Positions 33,534 to 40,219 of a DNA stretch of 64,000 nucleotides are shown here, in pieces. The notes under the pieces are model-generated. The model was not told where the DNA came from, did not search any database, and was given only the letters and a program-made list of their open reading frames with translations. Each line of letters starts with the position of its first letter. The stretch's first letter is position 1. The translations under genes were made by a program, and so were the position numbers. Source of the stretch: G963665005 sp963665005. Lineage in GTDB: Bacteria > Bacillota > Clostridia > Christensenellales > SZUA-584. The DNA lies in assembly GCA_963665005.2 (NCBI GenBank), contig CAXXTQ010000001.1, positions 372,001-436,000 of the forward strand. The letters are read 5' to 3'.

Positions 33534-33844
33534 TGAATTTTAGCATGCTTGAAGTTATGATGCTGATTTGCTTTGGATTCTCCTGGCCGTTTTCAATAAT
33601 ACGCTCATATAAATCGCGCACATCTAAAGGCAAGAGCCTCATATTTCTTATTCTTTTAGTTCTTGGCTACATTTCGGGAATACTGCATAAACTGCTTATA
33701 AGTTTTGACCTGGCGATTATACTTTATATTGTAAATATGATTATGATAAGCATTGATATTGCTTTATACGCAAGAAATACAAAGCTTGACAAGCAAAAGA
33801 GCTTGTCGGAAGCACAAGAAAGGAGAGACTCTCATTTTTCTTGA
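33533..33844 (+). CDS. PQ-loop/SemiSWEET-like half-transporter, copy 2
   Basis: The 103-residue paralogue of the preceding gene shares WP, the RTSKGKSL segment, GYISGILHK and three helices at the same places. A hydrophilic C-terminal tail of about 20 residues is extra. The ATG sits at the end of copy 1 (TAATG overlap) with AAGGAG upstream. A hairpin overlaps its stop codon (33828-33848) before gltX. The tandem pair suggests a heterodimer. Confidence 0.65.
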   Translation: MNFSMLEVMMLICFGFSWPFSIIRSYKSRTSKGKSLIFLILLVLGYISGILHKLLISFDLAIILYIVNMIMISIDIALYARNTKLDKQKSLSEAQERRDSHFS

Positions 33845-33875
33845 GAGTTGTGCGAAAAACCGCATTGAAACAAAG

Positions 33876-35321
33876 ATGAAACAAGTAAGAACGAGATTTG
33901 CGCCCAGCCCTACGGGCTATCTTCATATAGGCGGCCTAAGAACGGCGCTTTACGCTTGGCTGTTCGCAAAGAAAAACGGCGGAGTTTTTATTCTGCGCAT
34001 TGAAGATACCGATATACAAAGAGAAATAGAAGGCGCAAAAGATATAATATACAGTACGCTTTTGCAAACGGGGTTAAAATATGACGAAGGACCCGATGTC
34101 GGAGGAAACTACGGGCCGTATATACAAAGCGAGCGCAAAGATATTTATAAGCAGTACGCTGAAAAACTTATAGAATGCGGCGCGGCTTACCGCTGTTTCT
34201 GTACCAAAGAAAGGCTTGCAGAGCAGAGAAGCAAGGCCGAAAAAAGCGGCAAAACTTATACTTACGACAAACATTGCCTTTCTCTTTCGTCGAAGCAGAT
34301 ACAAGCTAAAATGCATTCCGGTGAGCCTTACGTAATAAGGCAGAATATACCGCGCGAAGGCGAAACGACTTACAGCGACGCTGTGTTCGGCGATATTACC
34401 GTACCCAACGCAGACCTTGACGATAACGTTCTTTTAAAAACGGACGGTATGCCCACATACAATCTGGCTAATGTTATAGACGACCATCTGATGGAAATAA
34501 CGCACGTTATAAGAGGAGTTGAATATCTGTCTTCTACTCCGAAATATAACCATTTATACCGTGCGCTAGGCTGGGACATACCCGAGTATATACATCTGCC
34601 CGTCGTAATGAAAGACAAACAGCGAAAATTAAGCAAACGGCACGGAGATGCTTCTTTCGAAGATTTTGTTAAAAAGGGTTATTTGAAAGAGGCTATAATA
34701 AATTATATTGCGCTCTTGGGATGGAGCCCGGGCAGCGACCAGGAAATTTTTTCGCTTTCTGAGCTGACAGAGGTTTTTTCTTTAGAAGGGCTTTCGAAAT
34801 CTCCCGCGATATTTGATACTGACAAATTAACATGGATGAACGCACAGTATATCAGAGCACTGTCTAAAAAAGAATTTATCGCAAAAGCCATGCCTTATTT
34901 TATAGAGTGCGGCGTTCACGATTTCGATTTAGATTTAATAGCCGAAATGATACAGCCTAGGCTAGAGATTCTTACAGAAATACCCGGCAAGCTTAGCTTT
35001 TTGACTAAAATGCCCGACTTTGATAAGCAGATGTATTTTCACAAACGCATGAAGACGGACGCTGAGAAAGCGCTGCCTGTGCTGATAAAAGCAAGAGAAC
35101 TTTTGCAAAGCCTTGATGATTATTCTCTCGAAGCGCTAAAAGAAGCGCTATCCAGCCTTGTTGAAAAGCTCGGTATAAAAAACGGAGAGCTTTTATGGCC
35201 GCTGCGCATAGCTATTACAGGAACAAAAGTAACACCGGGGGGCGCTGTTGAAGCGGCCTGCCTTCTCGGAAAAACCGAGACTATTTCTCGTCTTGATAAA
35301 AGCATTGAAATGCTTTCATAA
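33876..35321 (+). CDS. gltX: Glutamyl-tRNA synthetase
   Basis: The 481-residue class I synthetase charges tRNA-Glu. The SPTGYLHIGG motif lies near residue 12 and the KMSKS-type KLSKRHG near residue 245. The C-terminal helical anticodon domain is complete. The length matches bacterial GluRS. ATG 33876 gives the family N-terminus (KQVRTRFAPSPTG). Its ribosome binding site is weak and the hairpin over the upstream stop may tune its translation. Discriminating versus non-discriminating type cannot be judged; with GlnRS present it is expected to be discriminating. Confidence 0.96.
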   Translation: MKQVRTRFAPSPTGYLHIGGLRTALYAWLFAKKNGGVFILRIEDTDIQREIEGAKDIIYSTLLQTGLKYDEGPDVGGNYGPYIQSERKDIYKQYAEKLIECGAAYRCFCTKERLAEQRSKAEKSGKTYTYDKHCLSLSSKQIQAKMHSGEPYVIRQNIPREGETTYSDAVFGDITVPNADLDDNVLLKTDGMPTYNLANVIDDHLMEITHVIRGVEYLSSTPKYNHLYRALGWDIPEYIHLPVVMKDKQRKLSKRHGDASFEDFVKKGYLKEAIINYIALLGWSPGSDQEIFSLSELTEVFSLEGLSKSPAIFDTDKLTWMNAQYIRALSKKEFIAKAMPYFIECGVHDFDLDLIAEMIQPRLEILTEIPGKLSFLTKMPDFDKQMYFHKRMKTDAEKALPVLIKARELLQSLDDYSLEALKEALSSLVEKLGIKNGELLWPLRIAITGTKVTPGGAVEAACLLGKTETISRLDKSIEMLS

Positions 35322-35345
35322 AGAATCGCCTTTCAGGCTGTCGAT

Positions 35346-35443
35346 AAACCTTATTTCTTGGAGGCTCTGCCTCCAAACCACCGCTTAAGGGATTAAATCC
35401 CTTAAGAATCCCACTAGAAAAATGCCTTTATAAAGGCATTTTT
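35346..35443. repeat. Palindrome-rich intergenic element, copy 2
   Basis: In the gap of about 300 bases between gltX and the GntR gene, AAACCTTATTTCTTGG is followed by a GGAGGC/GCCTCC hairpin and a 21-base dyad with arms TTAAGGGATT/AATCCCTTAA (35385-35405). The dyad around GCCTTTATAAAGGC follows (35416-35443). The same modules occur at 12808-12932 on the other strand. It is non-coding. Confidence 0.65.
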
Positions 35444-35502
35444 AATTCTAAAAATCCACGTATAAGCGCCCCGATGTGCCGAAGGCACAGGCGCGGCAAG
35501 AC

Positions 35503-35530
35503 CCGATGACAAACGTGAGTTTGTCATCGG
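35503..35530. repeat. Perfect 12-bp inverted repeat
   Basis: CCGATGACAAAC (35503-35514) is perfectly complementary to GTTTGTCATCGG (35519-35530) with a four-base loop. No T tract follows on the plus strand, so it is probably not a terminator for gltX. It sits beside the palindromic element and may be part of it. A smaller GTGCC/GGCAC hairpin lies at about 35475-35489. Confidence 0.6.
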
Positions 35531-35565
35531 ACTAATAATAGCTGTCTTTTTTTCTGCAAAAAATC

Positions 35566-35594
35566 TTGACAAACGATATGCTGTTATATATGAT
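35566..35594 (+). promoter_or_regulatory. SigA promoter of the GntR/DUF1648 operon
   Basis: TTGACA (35566-35571), 17 bases, TATGAT (35589-35594). The -10 lies within the palindromic operator at 35581-35603. Confidence 0.8.
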
Positions 35595-35603
35595 ATAGAA
35601 CAG
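35581..35603. promoter_or_regulatory. Probable operator of the GntR regulator
   Basis: A 23-base dyad has arms CTGTT and AACAG and inner TATAT/ATATA. Ten of eleven base pairs match. It covers the -10 region and start site of the promoter, the classic place for autorepression by a YtrA-type regulator encoded immediately downstream. Confidence 0.7.
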
Positions 35604-35623
35604 ATAGAATTAGGAGACTGCCT

Positions 35624-36019
35624 ATGTTCATTACCATAGACTTAAAAAGCGAAACGCCTATTTATAAACAGCTGGAACAAAGCATAATAAAAGGTATCGC
35701 TAAAAAAGAATTAAAATGCGGAGAAGATCTACCTTCGGTAAGGCAGCTTGCGGCAGACCTTGGCGTAAATATGCATACCGTTGCAAAGGCTTACGCACTG
35801 TTAAAAAAAGGCGGATTTATATCTGTGCAAAGAAACAAAGGCGCTCTTGTTAACGCACCGCAGGATTACGCCGCAGACGAGAAATATTTGTCCGAATTAA
35901 AACGGCAAATAAAAGAACATGTTACACAAGCGTATTGCCGCGGATTATCGCAGCAAGACTGGCTCGGGATATGCGCCGATTCTTATAAAGACTTTGTAAA
36001 AAAGGAGAATAAAAAATGA
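35624..36019 (+). CDS. GntR-family (YtrA-type) transcriptional regulator
   Basis: The 131-residue regulator has the winged helix (about residues 12-75, with PSVRQLAADLGVNMHTVAKAY) and only a short C-terminal helical part, as in the YtrA subfamily. Those usually repress their own operon for an envelope-stress or ABC export system. AGGAG precedes the ATG. It overlaps the next gene (ATGA). A near-perfect palindrome covers its promoter. Confidence 0.9.
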   Translation: MFITIDLKSETPIYKQLEQSIIKGIAKKELKCGEDLPSVRQLAADLGVNMHTVAKAYALLKKGGFISVQRNKGALVNAPQDYAADEKYLSELKRQIKEHVTQAYCRGLSQQDWLGICADSYKDFVKKENKK

Positions 36020-37131
36020 GCGTTTTTGAGATGATTTTGGTCTATGCAATATGTTTTCTGCCTTTGATGATTATATTTGCAATTATGCCGTATATCGGAA
36101 GGCGAAATCTGACTTTTGGTATATCCATACCGCCGGATTCTTATAATGATAATAACCTTACCAATGAAAGAAAATCTTTTTCAAAAAAAGTCATTGTTAT
36201 TGGGCTTATCTTTTGCGCCGCTTCTTTGGCAAGCCAATTTTTTCTTGAAACAGCGTTGGCAACGGGAATACTTACTGCTATCGTTTTTATTTACATTTTC
36301 GCTATATCAATAGTATATCTAAAAGCATATAAAAATGTAAAATCGCTGAAAGAAAAAAAGGGCTGGACGAAAAATGCACACGAAACCGCGGTTGCCGATA
36401 CAAATTTTACATCGTCTAAGAGGTCTGTTTCTTCACTTTGGTTTTTGGTTTACGCGTTGATAATACTGGCAACGCTGGTAATAGGATTTTCTCTTTACGA
36501 CAACATGCCCGATAAAATAGTAATGCAGACGGACATGCAGGGAAACGTTACAAGAATGGCAGACAAAAGCTACAGCGTACTGCTTTTTGGTCCGGCCATG
36601 CAGGCGATAATGGCTGTTTTATTCGGTTTCGTTTACTGGATGATGCAAAGAACTCCGCCTGTTTTAGACCCCGATAATCCAAAAGATACGTCAAAACAAA
36701 ACACAATTTTTCGCTATCGATGGTCTGCTTTTACTGTCTTTGGCGGAATGGGGCTTCTTGTTATATTTTTGTTTATGCAGCTTGGATTTGCAAATATACT
36801 TTCACAGCAGGCGACCATATGGATACCGCTCGGAACAACTGCCGTTTTTGTTATAAGCGCGATAATACTGGCCGTTAATACCGGCCAAAGCGGAAGCAGA
36901 ATAAGCGTAGGAAAAAGCACAGACGGCAAAGTGATTAAAAGAGACGACGATAGATACTGGAAATACGGAGCTTTTTATGTAAATAAAGACGATCCCGCAA
37001 TGTTCGTGGAAAAACGCTTTGGCATTGGCTTTACAATAAACTTCGGCAAGCCTGCCGCCGTTTTACTATTCTTTGGTTTCCTTGCTGTTATCATAGGTGC
37101 GGTAATACTGATAACGGCTCTTTCAGTATAA
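36016..37131 (+). CDS. DUF1648/DUF5808 membrane protein
   Basis: The 371-residue protein has seven or eight membrane helices. The DUF1648-type central segment is PDKIVMQTDMQGNVTRMADK, and near the C-terminus lies the DUF5808 motif RDDDRYWKYGAFY with an FGKPAA helix after it. These domains occur in SdpI-like immunity and envelope-stress proteins and are regularly paired with YtrA-type GntR regulators. Immunity to a membrane-active peptide is inference. The start overlaps the regulator stop. Confidence 0.82.
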   Translation: MSVFEMILVYAICFLPLMIIFAIMPYIGRRNLTFGISIPPDSYNDNNLTNERKSFSKKVIVIGLIFCAASLASQFFLETALATGILTAIVFIYIFAISIVYLKAYKNVKSLKEKKGWTKNAHETAVADTNFTSSKRSVSSLWFLVYALIILATLVIGFSLYDNMPDKIVMQTDMQGNVTRMADKSYSVLLFGPAMQAIMAVLFGFVYWMMQRTPPVLDPDNPKDTSKQNTIFRYRWSAFTVFGGMGLLVIFLFMQLGFANILSQQATIWIPLGTTAVFVISAIILAVNTGQSGSRISVGKSTDGKVIKRDDDRYWKYGAFYVNKDDPAMFVEKRFGIGFTINFGKPAAVLLFFGFLAVIIGAVILITALSV

Positions 37132-37152
37132 AATAATAAGGAGATGATTTTT

Positions 37153-37191
37153 ATGGTTTCAGCTTCACCGAGCCGGATCCGCCCGTTCTAA
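37153..37191 (+). pseudogene. Possible gene remnant after the DUF1648 gene
   Basis: AAGGAGATGA precedes an ATG by normal spacing, but the frame has only 12 codons before TAA. The good ribosome binding site with nothing behind it suggests the stub of a deleted third gene of the operon, or chance. Confidence 0.25.
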
Positions 37192-37220
37192 AAGAATATG
37201 ATTGAACTTAAATAAAAAAA

Positions 37221-37255
37221 GAGCTGTGATTAAATGTGCACAGCTCTCTTTGTTT
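37221..37255. terminator. Bidirectional terminator
   Basis: GAGCTGTG (37221-37228) pairs with CACAGCTC (37239-37246). T-rich on the plus side; the A tract upstream gives a T tract on the minus side. It serves the convergent DUF1648 and DUF4340 genes. Confidence 0.8.
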
Positions 37256-37265
37256 GTTTCTCTGT

Positions 37266-38594
37266 CTAGAAAAATTCATCAAGCATTTCATCAAACTGTT
37301 TAGCCTGCACATAAACCTGCGGCCCGCTGCCGTAGTCTATTGCGTAAAAATCTTTCAGGTAAAGGTAAACATTGATATTGATATCTTCTTTGCCCTGCTG
37401 CTTTAAAGAAAGAGTACAGTAAGCAACCGCGCCGACCTTTTGCGTTACAGCGTCCGTAAAGCTTATTTCTTCTAATTTTGTATATAAGGCTTGTGCCTGT
37501 TCTTTTGTAATACTGTTTTCGTTAAGCGTATACTCTTCGCCCATTTGCGTTAAAACTGCGCTTGTTTCGTCTTTTGTAATCGTAAGCTTTTCGAACATCG
37601 AAAATTCGCCCGAAGAAAGCAGCCTATTATCTATAAGAGAAAAAGCGTCGGAGTCCACAATGTCTGCTATATTGCCAGAAGTAAGAAATACCCCCTGTTT
37701 TCCTTCTACCGAGCAGTAATAACTGTCTTTGCCCGTTTTAGATTTTACGGGCGCGCCTATGTTTAAATGAGCGATAACATTGCCCGAATTGTCTTTGTAT
37801 TCTATCCATGTTCCGCCGCCTAGCTTAAAGCTTGGCAGAGCCTTTTCTCCCGCATACTCCTGCAAAACAGAATTTCCAAAAGAATTGTTTATCAAAGACG
37901 AAGTTTGCTCGGTTATCGCAAGATTATAAGGAGAAGACATTATCCAAGGTAAAGATAAATCGGGCTGTGCCAAAAACACGATCTCTTCGCCCTGCGAAGT
38001 TTTTACAGCAATAAAGCCGGTTTCGTCCGATGAAGGAATGTTTATCATGTTTTCTTCGAGTGCGTTGTATCCATTTTGTATATTTTCGTAATCTTGTGTT
38101 TGTATTATGTAAACTGACGAATCTGAATTTTTGCGAAAAAACACCGCGTTTTTATCTTGTGTGTATTTGCCGTAATAATTGGTAAATGTACCGTTCTTCG
38201 TCGTATATAACACTTTGAGCCCGCTCTCTTCAAGCCCGAAATCAGCTAAAGACAGCTCTCCGGTATCTACGGTATGCAAAGCTGTAATATCTGCTAATCC
38301 TTCTGCTATGCCGCTTGCCGTCTTTTGGTCTATAGGCGCTATGCTGCCTGCCATAGACCATACGTTATCCGCAAAAGAAAGCTCGATCACTTTATCGTTT
38401 TGCTCAAGTTTTATATAAGTTACCGCCATATCCCCGGCATCGCTCAAATTAATATCAGGCGTTTTAGTTTGCTCTGGCTCCGCTTCTTGCATATTTGCCG
38501 AATTTTGCTGTCCTAAAAAAATCATAGTGCCGCCGACCGCTCCGGCAATGACTACGGCTATCACAAGTAAAATCACGAGACTCTTCTTTGCCAT
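37266..38594 (-). CDS. DUF4340 membrane-anchored protein
   Basis: The 442-residue protein has one N-terminal membrane helix (about residues 5-27) and a long extracytoplasmic region with repeated beta units that match DUF4340. The repeats recur as TxVTKDETSAVLTQ and YTTKNGTFTNYYG-type segments. In many bacteria DUF4340 proteins sit beside gliding/ABC export genes (GldG type), but here it is alone. AAAGGAG precedes ATG 38594. It is divergent from the phosphatidyltransferase gene. Confidence 0.8.
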   Translation of the reverse strand: MAKKSLVILLVIAVVIAGAVGGTMIFLGQQNSANMQEAEPEQTKTPDINLSDAGDMAVTYIKLEQNDKVIELSFADNVWSMAGSIAPIDQKTASGIAEGLADITALHTVDTGELSLADFGLEESGLKVLYTTKNGTFTNYYGKYTQDKNAVFFRKNSDSSVYIIQTQDYENIQNGYNALEENMINIPSSDETGFIAVKTSQGEEIVFLAQPDLSLPWIMSSPYNLAITEQTSSLINNSFGNSVLQEYAGEKALPSFKLGGGTWIEYKDNSGNVIAHLNIGAPVKSKTGKDSYYCSVEGKQGVFLTSGNIADIVDSDAFSLIDNRLLSSGEFSMFEKLTITKDETSAVLTQMGEEYTLNENSITKEQAQALYTKLEEISFTDAVTQKVGAVAYCTLSLKQQGKEDININVYLYLKDFYAIDYGSGPQVYVQAKQFDEMLDEFF

Positions 38595-38759
38595 CGATAA
38601 ATCTCCTTTTAAGTAATAATATACCAACTAAAGTATTATACCATATTTATGAAAAGAATAGCGCCGTTGCCGCATTGTTCATAAATAATATACAATTAAA
38701 AAATAATTTGCAAAAGAAATTAGATAAAACAAAAAGTGTGCATTTAACAGCTTTTTTTG

Positions 38760-38765
38760 GTATAA
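38760..38765 (+). promoter_or_regulatory. Likely -10 element of the CDP-alcohol transferase gene
   Basis: TATAAT at 38760-38765 follows an AT-rich stretch with TTAACA-like sequence at a suitable distance. The 5' leader to the TTG start would be about 60 bases, with a GCACC/GGTCT-type partial hairpin. Confidence 0.4.
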
Positions 38766-38830
38766 TATCTAATAAAGGTCTACGCACCTTTTTTGTTTAC
38801 CCTGATTATACGAGTAATGGAAGTGATTTT

Positions 38831-39379
38831 TTGAGCAGAATACCCGTTAACATTCCAAATATACTGACGATGATACGTTTTTTACTCGTACCCGTTGTAA
38901 CGATATTCATATATTTTAGAATGTTGATTCCCGCTTTTATAACTTACGGTATCGCTTGCTTGACCGATTTGCTTGATGGCTATATCGCAAGAAAAAAACA
39001 TCTTGTTACCGATGAAGGCATGCTTCTCGACCCGCTTGCGGATAAGCTTATGGCAAACTTTGCGATTATAGCGTTTACTGTTATCGGCGTTTTACCGCCA
39101 TTTATTCTCATTATACTTTTGACAAAAGACGTTATTATGATAAGCGGCGGCATATTCATGTATTTTAAAAATATTATCACATCGGCAAATACCTTCGGGA
39201 AAATTGCCGCGTTTTTATTCAATATCGCGATAGCACTAACATTCTTCCATCAACATATTGGCCCGTGGCATATTTATATAATATGCTTCGCGCTCTTGTT
39301 TATGGTAGCAACGCTTATTCAATACACAGTTATAAACTTAAATAAATTAGCGCAGACAAAAAAGAGAGTTCAAATATAA
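38831..39379 (+). CDS. CDP-alcohol phosphatidyltransferase (PgsA-like)
   Basis: The 182-residue integral membrane enzyme has the full family motif DxxDGxxAR-8-GxxxDxxxD (DLLDGYIAR to DPLAD, about residues 53-78) and five to six helices. It is probably phosphatidylglycerophosphate synthase (CDP-diacylglycerol plus glycerol 3-phosphate), though a cardiolipin or other CDP-alcohol enzyme cannot be excluded. The start is TTG with GGAAGTGA before it. The frame is open further upstream, but that part has no domain and covers the promoter region. Confidence 0.85.
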   Translation: MSRIPVNIPNILTMIRFLLVPVVTIFIYFRMLIPAFITYGIACLTDLLDGYIARKKHLVTDEGMLLDPLADKLMANFAIIAFTVIGVLPPFILIILLTKDVIMISGGIFMYFKNIITSANTFGKIAAFLFNIAIALTFFHQHIGPWHIYIICFALLFMVATLIQYTVINLNKLAQTKKRVQI

Positions 39380-39391
39380 AAAATGTATACA

Positions 39392-39425
39392 AAAAGGCCG
39401 CCCAAAGGGCGGCCTTTCTTTTTAT
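39392..39425. terminator. Strong bidirectional terminator
   Basis: AAAGGCCGCC and GGCGGCCTTT pair around a CAAAG loop (39393-39417), with T or A tracts on both sides. It separates the convergent CDP-alcohol transferase and hpf genes. Confidence 0.9.
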
Positions 39426-39958
39426 TAATCATAGTTGGGCTCAATCAGCCCTAAGTCTCCATCCTTCCTTTTATAAAGAACGTTTATCTCATCTGTTTTC
39501 GCGTTTCTAAAAACAAAGAACTGATGCCCGAGAAGCTCTAGCTGCATTTGTGCCTCTGTAATATCCATAGGCTTTACGACAAACCGCTTTGTGCGGACTA
39601 TCGCCGGAATTCTCTCTTCCTCCATTTCATCATGATACTCATAGTCATCCTGCAAAAACGCATTCTCGTGAAGACGCTTTTTAAGCGCCGTACGGTGTTT
39701 GTGAATCTGCTTCTCAAGCTTTCGCAGTACACCGTCAATCGAAGCATACATATCCCCCGTAGCTTCCTCGCCACGAAGAACTATCCCATCGAAAGGAATG
39801 GTCACCTCCACAATATGTCTCGATTTTTGAATAGACATGGTTATGTGCGCCTCGGTAAACTCTCCAAAATACCTTTGAAGCTTCGTTACCTTTTTCGTCA
39901 CCATCTCTTTTAAGTAATCGGACACTTCCATGCCCTTCCCCGTAATAATGACGCGCAT
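39425..39958 (-). CDS. hpf: Ribosome hibernation promoting factor, long form
   Basis: The 177-residue long-type HPF has an N-terminal S30AE/RaiA domain (about 1-100, RVIITGKGMEVSDYLKEMV), a linker and a C-terminal dimerisation domain (about 120-177, RTKRFVVKPMDITEAQMQL). It joins 70S ribosomes into inactive 100S pairs in stationary phase. A hairpin (GCCCTTTGAAAAGGGC, about 39991-40006) and AAAGGGGG precede the ATG. A sequence matching the SigH consensus lies further upstream, in keeping with the SigH/SigB control known for Bacillus yvyD. Also called raiA in some genomes. Confidence 0.95.
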   Translation of the reverse strand: MRVIITGKGMEVSDYLKEMVTKKVTKLQRYFGEFTEAHITMSIQKSRHIVEVTIPFDGIVLRGEEATGDMYASIDGVLRKLEKQIHKHRTALKKRLHENAFLQDDYEYHDEMEEERIPAIVRTKRFVVKPMDITEAQMQLELLGHQFFVFRNAKTDEINVLYKRKDGDLGLIEPNYD

Positions 39959-40063
39959 ATTCCTGCCCCCTTTCTATGTATTTTTAAGCCCTTTTCAAAG
40001 GGCAATTTATATTATTATCATACCTCCAAACATATAAATATAAACAATTTCTTTGATAATATT

Positions 40064-40093
40064 ATATTCTCCAACCCTGAGTATTTTTCCTGC
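40064..40093 (-). promoter_or_regulatory. SigH-type promoter of hpf
   Basis: On the minus strand GCAGGAAAA (40093-40085), 12 bases, then GGAGAATAT (40072-40064). It matches RnAGGAwww and RnnGAATww. The leader to ATG 39958 would be about 100 bases. Confidence 0.65.
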
Positions 40094-40164
40094 TATCTGG
40101 CAATAAGTACTCAAATATGTTACACAAAAGATATAATTTTTAATATATGGTAAGAAAAATAGTA

Positions 40165-40198
40165 AAATCAGGATACCTGCTTTATGATATCCTGATTT
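40165..40198 (-). terminator. Terminator of the PASTA gene
   Basis: AAATCAGGATA (40198-40188 on minus) pairs with TATCCTGATTT across a loop, and T-rich sequence follows on the minus strand. Confidence 0.75.
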
Positions 40199-40219
40199 GC
40201 TTTATCGCTGTTTGTTTTT

